Origin: Haloarcula pelagica
GTDB taxonomy: Archaea; Halobacteriota; Halobacteria; Halobacteriales; Haloarculaceae
Reading direction: 5' to 3'
DNA length: 64,000 bases
Assembly: GCF_030127105.1 (NCBI RefSeq)
Contig: NZ_CP126161.1
Coordinates: 496,001 to 560,000 of the forward strand
Part shown: positions 45,965-54,970 of the stretch, one piece after another
Layout of the letters: every line of letters begins with the position of its first letter
Numbering within the stretch: the stretch's first letter is position 1
Position numbers and translations under genes: made by a program
Notes under the pieces: generated by a model
What the model was told of the DNA's origin: nothing
What the model saw: only the letters and a program-made list of their open reading frames with translations
The model's database searches: none

Positions 45965-47251
45965 ATGACCGATGACGAGTCGTCCGAGTCTGCAAAGGAA
46001 AATCCCGAATATTCTGTCCCTGCAGAGCTTACCCCGGTTTCGAAATGGGCCAAGGGCTTTACCGCTGATCAGGTCCATTCGTTTCGCAATGACTACGAAG
46101 CGCGAAATTTCGTGCTCGGTGATGACATCGGTGTTTTCTTCAACGCCCGTGCTTCCGAAGTGGTCCCCGCATCGATTATTTACAGGTCGGGACGGGTTTC
46201 AAGTTTAGAATCCGAGCCGATGTCTGAGATTACAGAAGTGGTTGCAACCAGTGCATTAGGCACCATGCCATTGCGGGAAGCCATGGATGATCCGCGCGCA
46301 CGCTTTCAGTCGATTGCGGTCGTTCACGAGGGGAAGCTTGTGCTGGAAGAATATCGGGGAATGAGGGAGAATGAAAATCATATATGGAATTCCACAGCAA
46401 AAACCCTGAGTGGGCTTCTAATTCATATCCTCGAAGAAGACGGGCTCATCGATCTGAACAAGCCGGTTACTGCGTACGTCCCAGAGTGGGAAGGTACAGA
46501 TTGGGAGAAAGTCCGGGTATCCCAGGTTTTGCACCAACGCTCAGGCATGGACTTCGTCGAGAATAATGAGAACGTACGAAACCCGAAGCATCCGGTCAGC
46601 CGTGCCTTTTCTAGCGCATTGGCCGCCAGAGACGAACCACAAGGCGAGTCGATTAACGATCTCCTGACCGAAGTCGTGCTTAAGGATGAACCAGGCACTG
46701 TGTTCGATTATTCAACCTTCAATACACAGGTGCTTGGAATCATTATAGAGAAAGTCACAAAAAAGCCGTTTGATGTCGTATTGTCCGAACGTATCTGGTC
46801 ACCCGCCGGTATGGAAGGTGATGCCTTGTTGGTTCTTACGCCGAGCGGAGAGCCACTGAATGGCGGTATATTTGGCTCACGCCTTCGTGACTTTGCACGG
46901 TATGGGATGCTTTTTACCCCAAGCTGGAGGGAGGCATCTGACACTCGTATCGTCTCGGACAGTTATTTCGAGAAATTACACGAGAGCGCTGACAAGTCTA
47001 TCTATCTGAACGGGGGACAGGGGCCGAGGATGGTCGAAGAATTCGGATCAGGACCCACTGCAGCAGCTTATCAGTGGGATGCGATATTTGAGGATGGGGA
47101 TCTATATAAAGCAGGACGCAACGGAAACTGCCTGTACGTCTCTCCCGAAACCGATACGGTCGTCGTCTGGTTTTCGACGACTTACGAGAACAGTCTGTGG
47201 CTCAGTACCTATGCACGCTCGATCGTGAACCAACATTTTCGCGATAGATAA
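45965..47251 (+). CDS. Serine beta-lactamase-family hydrolase, probably acquired
   Basis: A 428-residue protein of the class C beta-lactamase/esterase fold. S-T-A-K (in W-N-S-T-A-K-T-L) is the SxxK nucleophile and D-Y-S-T-F-N-T-Q is the Y-x-[NS] region. The usual H-x-G near the C-terminus is replaced by K-A-G-R-N-G-N. No signal peptide is seen. The coding sequence is much poorer in G+C than its neighbours (I counted about 40-55% in sample lines, against roughly 65-70% around). This suggests acquisition, possibly from bacteria. It could act as an esterase or peptidase. Confidence 0.85.
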   Translation: MTDDESSESAKENPEYSVPAELTPVSKWAKGFTADQVHSFRNDYEARNFVLGDDIGVFFNARASEVVPASIIYRSGRVSSLESEPMSEITEVVATSALGTMPLREAMDDPRARFQSIAVVHEGKLVLEEYRGMRENENHIWNSTAKTLSGLLIHILEEDGLIDLNKPVTAYVPEWEGTDWEKVRVSQVLHQRSGMDFVENNENVRNPKHPVSRAFSSALAARDEPQGESINDLLTEVVLKDEPGTVFDYSTFNTQVLGIIIEKVTKKPFDVVLSERIWSPAGMEGDALLVLTPSGEPLNGGIFGSRLRDFARYGMLFTPSWREASDTRIVSDSYFEKLHESADKSIYLNGGQGPRMVEEFGSGPTAAAYQWDAIFEDGDLYKAGRNGNCLYVSPETDTVVVWFSTTYENSLWLSTYARSIVNQHFRDR

Positions 47252-47429
47252 CCCACACCCGGGACCGGCGTACCGCGACCGCAGGTGTCCGAAGACAGCC
47301 CCGACGGGCTTCGAAGGGAGGCGGCCGGACACACTGTCTCACGAGTCCAACCGTGAGCGTCCGTGTCTGCCGAGCGGAATTCCTTCACACTCTCTTACAT
47401 TTATTCGGCCCGGTCGCGTAGCCGATAGT

Positions 47430-47912
47430 ATGGACCCAGTACGAAGCGGGCTGGCCGGTGGCGCGGCCGCGACGGGCGTCTTGCTGTTGTTCCTGTTGAC
47501 CGTGGACCTGGCACTCGGCGGGACGAACCTGTTCGTCCTCACGACGTTCGCGAGCCTCTGTACGATCGGTGGCCCGCCGTACTGCCAACTCGGGAGCGTG
47601 ACGGCGACGCTACTGACTGGCATCGTCTTCCTGAGCCTGTTCGTCGTCGCCTGGCCACTCCTGTTTACCGGCTTCACCTGGGGATTGCCCGGCGAGTCCG
47701 GCGCAGTCCACGGCGTGATGTTCGGCGCCGTCATCTGGCTTGGCTACGCTGCGACCGTCTGGATCGCCGTGTTTCGCGGCTGGGAGGAGTTGTCGGCGAC
47801 GCTGCCGATCCTGGCGGCGATGTTGCTCGCGTATCTCGTCTACGGGCTCGTCCTCGGCGGCGTCTACGACCGACTTGCGGCCCACCGGACCCTGATGAGC
47901 ACGGAGGCATGA
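47430..47912 (+). CDS. Four-helix membrane protein, unknown function
   Basis: A 160-residue protein with four predicted membrane helices and a charged C-terminus (D-R-L-A-A-H-R-T-L-M). It resembles small haloarchaeal integral membrane proteins of unknown function, but I cannot name a family. It begins at the ATG 47430, just after the AT-richer hydrolase. Confidence 0.7.
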   Translation: MDPVRSGLAGGAAATGVLLLFLLTVDLALGGTNLFVLTTFASLCTIGGPPYCQLGSVTATLLTGIVFLSLFVVAWPLLFTGFTWGLPGESGAVHGVMFGAVIWLGYAATVWIAVFRGWEELSATLPILAAMLLAYLVYGLVLGGVYDRLAAHRTLMSTEA

Positions 47913-47992
47913 CGAGTCGGTCCGCGGCCGGGGATTCGCATCAGCCCGTGGGCTCCTGGACCGAGCGTGAGTCCCGTGTGGAGCCTACACAT

Positions 47993-48009
47993 ACCCAACA
48001 GCGTTGGGT
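47993..48009. repeat. 17-base inverted repeat before the photolyase gene
   Basis: ACCCAAC-AGC-GTTGGGT is a perfect 7-3-7 inverted repeat ending 34 bases before the photolyase ATG. It lies where a promoter or operator would be, so it may bind a regulator. Confidence 0.4.
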
Positions 48010-48043
48010 CCGGTGACTTACCTTCCGGAGCCGTCTCGTCGGT

Positions 48044-49414
48044 ATGAACGTCTTCTGGCACCAGCGGGACCTCAGACTGCCCGACAACCGCGGGCTCGCA
48101 CTGGCCGCGAACGACGGGCCGGTGGTCCCGGTCTATGTCGTCGACACGGACATCCTCAAGAAGGTCGGAAAGCGCCAGCGTGCCTTCTTCATGCAGGGCG
48201 TCCGAGCAGTGAAACGGGCCTACCGGGACCGCGGGAGCGACCTGCTCGTCCGGTCGGGCGACCCCGCCGAACTCCTCGCGGCCGTGGTCGACGAGTACGA
48301 CGCCGACCGCGTCGTGTACAACGAACACTACCGGCCGGCCCGGCGGAACCGACAGCGCCGCGTCGACGACGCCGTCACCACGAAGTCCGTCACGGACCTC
48401 CTGCTGGTCGACCCGGAACGGCTCACACCCCGGTACGAGAACCACAGCCGGTTCTACGACGACTGGCAGGCCGAACACAAACTGCCGCCGGCCGACACGC
48501 CGACGGCGGACGAACTCGCCGACATCTCCGACGGGAAGACGGCGCCCGGCCTCGCTGCGGATATCGACCTCCCGGCGGCGGGCTACGACGCGGCCCGCGA
48601 ACGGTACGACCAGTTCCTCGCCGACGGCATCGAGACGTACAACGACACCCGCGACGACATGAAAGCCGCCGTCGAACGCCCGGTCGGTGCCGTCTCCCGC
48701 ATGTCGCCGTACCTCGCGGCCGGGATGATCGGCGTCCGCGAGGTCTGGAGAGACGCCAGCGACCGGAAGGCCGCGGTGACCGGCAGCGCACAGCGAAACG
48801 TCCAGAAGTACCGCTACGAACTCTCCTGGCGCGAGCAGAACTACCACCTGCTGTACTACAACCCGGACCTGCTGTCGACGAACTACAAGTCGTTCCCGAA
48901 CCCTATCGCCTGGGAAAACGACCCCGACAACCTCGCCGCCTGGAAGCGCGGCGAGACCGGCTATCCGCTGGTCGACGCCGGGATGCGACAGTTGAATCAG
49001 GAGGGGTACGTCCACAACCGGCCGCGCCAGAACGTCGCCTCGTTCCTGACGAAACACCTCCTGACCGACTGGCGTGAGGGGCTGCGGTACTTCACGAAGC
49101 AACTGATCGATCACGACCCGGCGACCAACGCCGGCAACTGGCAGTGGATCGCCTCGACCGGTACCGACTCCGTGGACGTGCGAATCTTCGATCCCGTCTC
49201 TCAGATGAGCAAGTACGACGACGGCGCGGACTACGTCACCGAGTACGTGCCCGAACTGCGCGGCGTCGACCCCGCGAAGATCGTCGACTGGCCGACCCTC
49301 TCCGCTGGCGAACGCCACCAGCTGGCACCGGAGTATCCCGATCCGATCGTCGACCGCAACGCCGCCTACGACCGCGCACAGCGGGTGTTCGAGACGGCGC
49401 TGGGCAAGCGGTAG
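48044..49414 (+). CDS. phr2: Deoxyribodipyrimidine photolyase
   Basis: A 456-residue protein. The N-terminal V-F-W-H-Q-R-D-L-R-L-P-D-N-R antenna-domain start, the S-R-M-S-P-Y-L-A-A-G FAD region and N-R-P-R-Q-N-V-A-S-F with W-Q-W-I-A-S-T-G-T-D are all intact. It uses blue light and FAD to split cyclobutane pyrimidine dimers, an important function in sunlit brines. Confidence 0.96.
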   Translation: MNVFWHQRDLRLPDNRGLALAANDGPVVPVYVVDTDILKKVGKRQRAFFMQGVRAVKRAYRDRGSDLLVRSGDPAELLAAVVDEYDADRVVYNEHYRPARRNRQRRVDDAVTTKSVTDLLLVDPERLTPRYENHSRFYDDWQAEHKLPPADTPTADELADISDGKTAPGLAADIDLPAAGYDAARERYDQFLADGIETYNDTRDDMKAAVERPVGAVSRMSPYLAAGMIGVREVWRDASDRKAAVTGSAQRNVQKYRYELSWREQNYHLLYYNPDLLSTNYKSFPNPIAWENDPDNLAAWKRGETGYPLVDAGMRQLNQEGYVHNRPRQNVASFLTKHLLTDWREGLRYFTKQLIDHDPATNAGNWQWIASTGTDSVDVRIFDPVSQMSKYDDGADYVTEYVPELRGVDPAKIVDWPTLSAGERHQLAPEYPDPIVDRNAAYDRAQRVFETALGKR

Positions 49415-49461
49415 ACGGAGACCGAAAGCACAACCCAGAGCAGCGCCCTGTGGGCTGCCGC

Positions 49462-50628
49462 TCAGAACGACCCGGGCAACACGTCGGGCTCGCCCGATCG
49501 GTAGATGTACTCGGCGGCGATGCCGGTCAGCGGCGAGTCCGCCGCCGTGGCGTACTCCTCGGCGAGATCGAGGTACTGCTCGGTGATGTCGAGGACGTGC
49601 CGGTAGCCCGCCTCGTCGTCGGGCGCCAGCAGGTACTCGGCGGTCACCGGCGTCAGTTGCCCCTCACGGCGGTCGTCCTCGTAGTCGTCGACATCGTCGA
49701 GCCAGATCTGTGCGCCGATGATCGCCAGCACGATCGACTTGGCGAAGGCCGGCTCGATGTCCAGCCCGGCGAGCCGATAGAGGTCGAGCATCCCGTCGTA
49801 GAGGACGCCGACGCGGGCGTACTGGGTCTTGCTGTAGGGGAGCGCTTTCTCCCGGTCGGTGAAGGTCGGCGGCTCCTCCTCGTAGTCGGCGAACTTGTAC
49901 TCCGCGCGGATCGCCTCGACGGCGTCGGCGTCGCCGGCCTCGGCGTCGGTCATCAGTTCACGGAAGTAGTCGTCGCGGTCCTGGTGGGCCTCGCTGTAGT
50001 CGACGGCCCACTGGTAGGCCTCCTCGACGACCGGCGGCATCGATTCGAGCAGGCCATCGAGGTGGGACTGCAGGGCGCCCTGAGCCGTCTCGGCGACCCG
50101 GCGTATCTCCTCGTCGTCGGCGTCGAAGTCGACCTCGAAGTCTTCGAACTCGTCGTCGTTGATGGCGTCCCGCATGTCGCCGTCGATCAGCGCCTCGATC
50201 GAGAGGCGAGTCATCTGCTCGGCGCGGACGACCATCTCCCTGGGCGAGAGATTCTGTGCCGGCCCCTGTTCCAGCGCCGTCGCGTCGACATCCGGCACGC
50301 CGTCGGCGATCGTCTCGGTCACCGGGTCGCCGGGCGCTTGCCGCCGGGCGTTCCGATAGACGTACCCCAGGGTCAGTTGCGCCGGCAGGACGAGTTTCGT
50401 GTCGTAGTCGAACGCGACCGGGCGGCCGAACTCCGCTTCGAGGGCGTCCTCGACCCGGGCGTTCACGTCGGCGACCATCGCCTCGGTCCGGTCGTCGATC
50501 TCGGACTTCAGCGAGAGGCTGGCGTAGTCGAACACGCCGGTGTCGGCGTAGTACCCGAGCACCGCACGGAGGGCGGTCGGGAGACGGCGTCGATCCGCGA
50601 GCACACCGGCCACAGAGGTAAGTCCCAT
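49462..50628 (-). CDS. Isoprenoid-synthase-like all-helical protein
   Basis: A 388-residue, acidic, mostly helical soluble protein. The C-terminal half has I-G-A-Q-I-W-L-D-D-V-D-D-Y-E-D-D (D311-D315), close to the second aspartate-rich motif (F-Q-x3-D-D-x2-D-Y) of trans-isoprenyl diphosphate synthases. A first motif is not obvious, though acidic stretches occur near residues 165-180. It is divergent from a geranylgeranyl reductase gene. A role in prenyl-diphosphate or lipid chemistry is inference; a degenerate, non-catalytic family member is an alternative. Confidence 0.55.
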   Translation of the reverse strand: MGLTSVAGVLADRRRLPTALRAVLGYYADTGVFDYASLSLKSEIDDRTEAMVADVNARVEDALEAEFGRPVAFDYDTKLVLPAQLTLGYVYRNARRQAPGDPVTETIADGVPDVDATALEQGPAQNLSPREMVVRAEQMTRLSIEALIDGDMRDAINDDEFEDFEVDFDADDEEIRRVAETAQGALQSHLDGLLESMPPVVEEAYQWAVDYSEAHQDRDDYFRELMTDAEAGDADAVEAIRAEYKFADYEEEPPTFTDREKALPYSKTQYARVGVLYDGMLDLYRLAGLDIEPAFAKSIVLAIIGAQIWLDDVDDYEDDRREGQLTPVTAEYLLAPDDEAGYRHVLDITEQYLDLAEEYATAADSPLTGIAAEYIYRSGEPDVLPGSF

Positions 50629-50753
50629 ATCTCGTCTCCCCGCTTGCCCAGTCGTGTGGCTGGCGGCGCCTTTACCCTTTCGAGAGCCGCGCGAACCCAC
50701 AGTATCTCGGTGGATTCAGCAAGGTTGATTACTGCGACGTGTAACCTCCGGTT

Positions 50754-51989
50754 ATGAGCGAGCGCTTTGACGTGGTCATCGCGGGTGCGGGGCCAGCGGG
50801 GGCACAATGTGCCCGGGACCTGGCGAAGCGAGAGTACGACGTGCTGGTCCTGGAGACGGAGTCCGAGGACGAGTTCCCACGTCAGAGCAACAAGTCGACC
50901 GCCGGAACCTTCCCCTCTGCGATGACGGCGTTCAACATCCCGGACGAGGTGGTCATGAACTACACCGACGATGTCGTCCTGGAGTCCCCGAACGACCACT
51001 ACGTCCGCAAACAGACCGGCGCCGTCCTGGAGTTCGCCGACTTCAAACGGTGGCTCGTCGCGGAAGGCCGCGAGAACGGCGCTACCTACCGGTTCGACGC
51101 CAGAGTCTCCGCGCCGATCATGGACGGCGGCGAGATCGTCGGCGTCCGGTACGCCGGCGACGAGGAAGTGTACGCCGACATCGTCGTCGACGCGACGGGC
51201 CCGGCGGCGCCGCTTGCCAAGAAGCTGGACGTGTGTGATCTCCAGCGGGATCACCAGGCGATCGGCATCGAGTACGAGTTCGAGAACATCCGGATCGATC
51301 ACCCACACTACGCCGACCTCTCCGACTCGATGATGTTGCGCCTGGACCACGACCTCGCGCCGGGCGGCTACTCCTGGATCTTTCACACCGGCGCGGACAC
51401 CGCCAAGGTCGGCCTCTGTTACATCCAGAACCAGGCCCACCGCGACAACGCCCGCGACGGGTGGGCCATCGACGACTACCTGGAGTACTGGCTCGACCGC
51501 GACCCCCGGTTCGAGGACGCCGTCCGCATCGAAGGCACGCAGGCCCACCGCGGATCGGCCCACATCCAGCCGCCCGAGTCGGTGAGCACGGACAACTTCA
51601 TGGCGATCGGCGACACCGTCCCGACGATCGATCCGCTGTGGGGCGAGGGGATCCACAAGGGGATGAAGTCGGCCCGGGCCGCCGCCGCGACGGCCGACGC
51701 GGCGCTGACCCCCGACACGCCGGACACCGCCGCCGACTCGCTGGCCGTCTACGACCGGCTCTGGCACAGCGACGTAGCCCCGAACCAGCGCAAGCGCCTC
51801 ACGATGACCGAACTGCTGTATCTGGCCCCCAACGAGCGCTACGACCGGCTGATGCGTGACCTCCACAGGAACGACTCGGACACGCTGACGGAGGTCAACA
51901 ACGGCAATCTCCGCGCGATGACGGAGCTGTTCCACCTCTCTGACGCCCCGCTGCTGTGGGAGTACGCACGGCAGAAGCTCCCGCTCTGA
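50754..51989 (+). CDS. Geranylgeranyl reductase family flavoprotein
   Basis: A 411-residue FAD protein. It has V-I-A-G-A-G-P-A-G-A near the start and A-I-G-D-T-V-P-T-I-D-P-L-W-G-E-G-I as the second FAD motif. It should reduce isoprenoid double bonds, for example in the archaeol side chains or another prenyl lipid. It is transcribed away from the isoprenoid-synthase-like gene, with 125 bases between them. Confidence 0.88.
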   Translation: MSERFDVVIAGAGPAGAQCARDLAKREYDVLVLETESEDEFPRQSNKSTAGTFPSAMTAFNIPDEVVMNYTDDVVLESPNDHYVRKQTGAVLEFADFKRWLVAEGRENGATYRFDARVSAPIMDGGEIVGVRYAGDEEVYADIVVDATGPAAPLAKKLDVCDLQRDHQAIGIEYEFENIRIDHPHYADLSDSMMLRLDHDLAPGGYSWIFHTGADTAKVGLCYIQNQAHRDNARDGWAIDDYLEYWLDRDPRFEDAVRIEGTQAHRGSAHIQPPESVSTDNFMAIGDTVPTIDPLWGEGIHKGMKSARAAAATADAALTPDTPDTAADSLAVYDRLWHSDVAPNQRKRLTMTELLYLAPNERYDRLMRDLHRNDSDTLTEVNNGNLRAMTELFHLSDAPLLWEYARQKLPL

Positions 51990-52037
51990 CCGCACCAGGA
52001 CGGCAACCTTTTTTCCCGGCTGACCGAACTTCCGGTG

Positions 52038-52754
52038 ATGACAACGCCTTCCGTCGGTGTCGTCGGCGACGAGTCCGTCGCGGAGCGACTCAGCGACGAC
52101 GGCGTCGCGGTCGAGCGCCACGCCGACGGGACCGTCCCGGAGACGGAGACCGTCGTCGCCGTCGGCCAGGCGGCGCTGTCCGCGGTCGCCGACACTGACT
52201 CCGATCCGCTCGTGCTCCCGGTCGATGCCGGACGGGGCGTCCGGAGCGTGGCCCGGGAATCGATCACAGCGGCGGTACGCGGCCTCGACGGCGCCAGGAC
52301 GGAGCGCCACTACACCCTGTCGATCACTCGCGGGGGGGAGTGTGTCGGCCGAACCGTCTGGGACACGACGCTCGTCACCGAGGACGCGGCCCGGATCTCC
52401 GAGTTCGCCATCACGACCCCGACAGACACGATCGACGCGTTCCGTGCCGACGGCGTCGTCGTCGCGACACCGGCCGGCTCGCCGGGCTACGCCCGCCGTG
52501 TCGGCGGCCCGGTTCTCGCCCCGTCACCGGTCGCCGTGGTCGCTCCGATCGCCCCGTTCGCGACGAATCCGGATCACTGGGTCGTCCCGGTCGACGAACT
52601 CACGCTCTCGGTCGAACGCGACGAGGCGACCGTCTCCCTGTTGGTCGACGACGACCGCGCCGGCACCGTCGCCCGGGGCGAGTCCGTGACACTATCGGAG
52701 AGCGATCCGATTCGCGTCGCCGTCGTCGCGGAGAGTCGCCCGCGGTTCGCCTGA
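52038..52754 (+). CDS. NAD-kinase-like protein with degenerate active site
   Basis: A 238-residue protein. The second half clearly follows NAD kinase: V-V-V-A-T-P-A-G-S-P-G-Y-A, G-G-P-V-L-A-P-S, then a loop with S-L-L-V-D-D-D-R-A. The first half has lost the catalytic G-G-D-G-T; the aligned site reads V-A-V-G-Q-A-A-L (GQAA at 43-46). It is likely to bind nucleotide without phosphorylating NAD, or to have a new role. The start is ATG 52038, not the GTG before it. Confidence 0.75.
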   Translation: MTTPSVGVVGDESVAERLSDDGVAVERHADGTVPETETVVAVGQAALSAVADTDSDPLVLPVDAGRGVRSVARESITAAVRGLDGARTERHYTLSITRGGECVGRTVWDTTLVTEDAARISEFAITTPTDTIDAFRADGVVVATPAGSPGYARRVGGPVLAPSPVAVVAPIAPFATNPDHWVVPVDELTLSVERDEATVSLLVDDDRAGTVARGESVTLSESDPIRVAVVAESRPRFA

Positions 52755-52804
52755 CGCGGCCCCGAGTGGAAAGACACTAATGGGATTCGGACTGAGACTC
52801 ACGT

Positions 52805-53266
52805 ATGCAGCCATCCGTCACGCTCTTCGGGCCACTCGATACCATCATGGGGAGCACCGCTCCCGGGGATGTCCTCGTCATCGAGTACGTCATCATGGCA
52901 CTGGTGATCGGTAACCTCGTGACGCGGCAGTTGGCCCACAGACGACACACAAAACAGTACGAGGACGGCGGCGCCGACGCCCTCAGCCGCCATCCGGCAC
53001 ACACCGCGAGCAACCTCATCCTCATCCTCACCTCCTTCTACTACACGACCCTGGCCCACCACGGCGGGATGGTCATGTCGATGCTCGTCCTGGGCGCGGT
53101 CATCACCGACCTCTTCGAGTTCGAGGCTCGCAGGGTCGAGGCCCGCCGGGACATCCCGCTCGAACGGCCGAAGGGATCGATCTTCGCGGCGATGCTCGTC
53201 CTGCTGTACGCCGGCTACCAGAGCTTCTTCTGGGTCATCGCCGGCCCCTGGCAGTCCATCGTCTGA
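52805..53266 (+). CDS. Membrane protein next to the bc cluster (DUF7313-like)
   Basis: A 153-residue protein with three or four membrane helices and the start M-Q-P-S-V-T-L-F-G-P-L-D. It resembles a haloarchaeal family that recurs beside the cytochrome bc operon (I think DUF7313). It faces that cluster convergently. Confidence 0.65.
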   Translation: MQPSVTLFGPLDTIMGSTAPGDVLVIEYVIMALVIGNLVTRQLAHRRHTKQYEDGGADALSRHPAHTASNLILILTSFYYTTLAHHGGMVMSMLVLGAVITDLFEFEARRVEARRDIPLERPKGSIFAAMLVLLYAGYQSFFWVIAGPWQSIV

Positions 53267-53533
53267 ACGCGATCACCGCTGTTCTCCCGCGCTCCATCGC
53301 CGGCCAGCGACCCGCTCGGCGTACCGACGATAGCGGGCGTCGAGGGCTGGATCGACGCCAGTCTCCGACCGGCGCCGTTCGAGATGGTCCCCGCGTGGTG
53401 GCGTCTGTGCCTTCCTCACGGTGTCACCGACGGGGTCGGAACAGTTCGGTCGACCGTGTCGCTGCCGACGGTCGGAGGCGGTCCTGTCGGCTCGTCGATC
53501 GTGAAACGACAGTAAAAGCGGCTGTGACGGCGC

Positions 53534-53803
53534 TCAGGCCGATCGTTCGTCGAGATACTCGCGGAGTTCGTCGAACGCGGGGATGAGGACCCAGAAGGTG
53601 AGCGCGCCGAGGATCGCGAACCAGAAGAACACGTCACCCAGCATGAGCGCCACCTGGTCGAAGACGGTCGGGTTCTCCAGGGTGACCTCGCCGGTGAGCT
53701 GTGCCCCCTCGAAGCTCGGGGTCCGGTACCAGCCCGCGACGGTCATCCAGCCGAGCCCGCCGATCATGAGGATCCCGAAGCCCTTGATGAATTCGTCAGC
53801 CAT
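53534..53803 (-). CDS. Small membrane protein of the bc cluster (DUF7314-like)
   Basis: An 89-residue protein with two membrane helices. It starts M-A-D-E-F-I-K-G-F-G and ends L-R-E-Y-L-D-E-R-S-A. It is the last gene of the minus-strand cytochrome bc operon, and the DUF7315-like gene overlaps its start by eight bases. Probably an accessory or assembly subunit; no direct evidence of function. Confidence 0.7.
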   Translation of the reverse strand: MADEFIKGFGILMIGGLGWMTVAGWYRTPSFEGAQLTGEVTLENPTVFDQVALMLGDVFFWFAILGALTFWVLIPAFDELREYLDERSA

Positions 53804-54101
53804 TATCAGATGGTTCGGCAGCGTCGTCTTTAGACTTTCCCATCTCCTCGGTGCGAAAGCGCGTCGAGAACGCGTAGACGACAGTCCCGACGAGGATGAG
53901 GCCGATCCCGGCGATGGCGACCGGCGCGTCGATCTCGGAGACCGGTGCCGACGCTCTGTTGGTCGCCACGTCGACGAGGATGAACCCCCCGACGACCGCG
54001 AGGATGGCAAACAGCGTCGAGAACACCGTGACGGTCTTGTAGACGCGTACCGGGACGACGACATCCCGTCGGCCGTTGTCGCCGGTCTGGTCGTTCGTCA
54101 T
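53796..54101 (-). CDS. Small membrane protein of the bc cluster (DUF7315-like)
   Basis: A 101-residue protein with two membrane helices (about 24-45 and 62-82) and charged ends. The start is M-T-N-D-Q-T-G-D at 54101. Haloarchaeal conserved gene in the cytochrome bc operon, probable accessory subunit. Confidence 0.7.
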   Translation of the reverse strand: MTNDQTGDNGRRDVVVPVRVYKTVTVFSTLFAILAVVGGFILVDVATNRASAPVSEIDAPVAIAGIGLILVGTVVYAFSTRFRTEEMGKSKDDAAEPSDNG

Positions 54102-54189
54102 CAACCGCTCTACGGTCGGGAGCTACTTTACTGCGGCGAGACGGACTGTAAGGATCGGCGGCGGCTGGAGAAAACGGGCGACAGAGCAG

Positions 54190-54966
54190 TTACTTCGGTG
54201 GTCTGAGCCGGTAGTACCGGCGGTTGAGGTCGAACATGTACCCCTCCCGCATCGTCTTCAACACCGCGTAGGTGATCGTCGCACTGACGAACGGGAGCAG
54301 GAACGTCAGGTCGAACAGCAGGTTGGAGTCCATCGGGAGGAGGTTCTTGATCGACAGCGCCGCGATGGTCAGGCTGAAGATGACGCCGGACATCCCGACG
54401 GCGGCCCAGAACGGCTGCTCGACCGGGCGGCGCGCCGACCCCTTGTTGAGGAAGGGGACGATCGCGACGAACCCGACGACCACGACGTTCGCGAGCACCC
54501 CGTAGGTCCGGTCAGCCATCAGCTTCGAGCCGCCGAGGATCGAGAGGTCGGGGTTCAGCGGACCGAGTTTCAGCAGGCCAAAGGACCAGTAGAGATACCA
54601 GTCCGGCAGGATGATCGCCGGCGTCACCGACGAGTTCGCCGGGTTGGGCATCTCGGGCGGGAGCGCCGCCGAGACGAACAGGATCATCCCGACGAAGAAG
54701 CTCGTCAGCGCGAGGTTTCGCATCATCTCGTGGGGCCAGGCCGGGAACGCGAGCACGTCACGCTCGACGTAGTCGGACTCCTGGCGCAGGTCCTGATCCT
54801 CGCGCCGTGCGCGTTCGAAGTACTCGTAGGTCAGCCGGGAGAGCCCCTCGGTCCGTGTCTTGCGTTCGGACCACGTGGGAGTCTCGTCGTCCGGCGCGAC
54901 GATGCCACCGCCCGAGCCGTCCGTGCGGACGTTCTCGGATTCCGTGTCTGTGTCGTTGTCGCTCAT
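54190..54966 (-). CDS. Cytochrome b/b6, C-terminal domain subunit
   Basis: A 258-residue protein. A long acidic N-terminus precedes about four helices of the subunit-IV type: F-P-A-W-P-H-E-M-M-R-N, I-L-P-D-W-Y-L-Y-W-S-F-G (with the quinol-oxidation P-D-W-Y motif), F-V-A-I-V-P-F-L-N-K. It is paired with the next gene to make the split cytochrome b of the complex. Confidence 0.9.
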   Translation of the reverse strand: MSDNDTDTESENVRTDGSGGGIVAPDDETPTWSERKTRTEGLSRLTYEYFERARREDQDLRQESDYVERDVLAFPAWPHEMMRNLALTSFFVGMILFVSAALPPEMPNPANSSVTPAIILPDWYLYWSFGLLKLGPLNPDLSILGGSKLMADRTYGVLANVVVVGFVAIVPFLNKGSARRPVEQPFWAAVGMSGVIFSLTIAALSIKNLLPMDSNLLFDLTFLLPFVSATITYAVLKTMREGYMFDLNRRYYRLRPPK

Positions 54967-54970
54967 TGTA

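Noticed and set aside
48423-48791. An Arg-rich minus-strand frame inside the photolyase
   Set aside because: No recognisable domain and typical antisense composition; the photolyase reading frame is complete and conserved.
53267-53533. A gene in the gap between the DUF7313-like and DUF7314-like genes
   Set aside because: Frames on both strands are short and Arg/Ser-rich with no domain; nothing in this 267-base convergent gap is supported.
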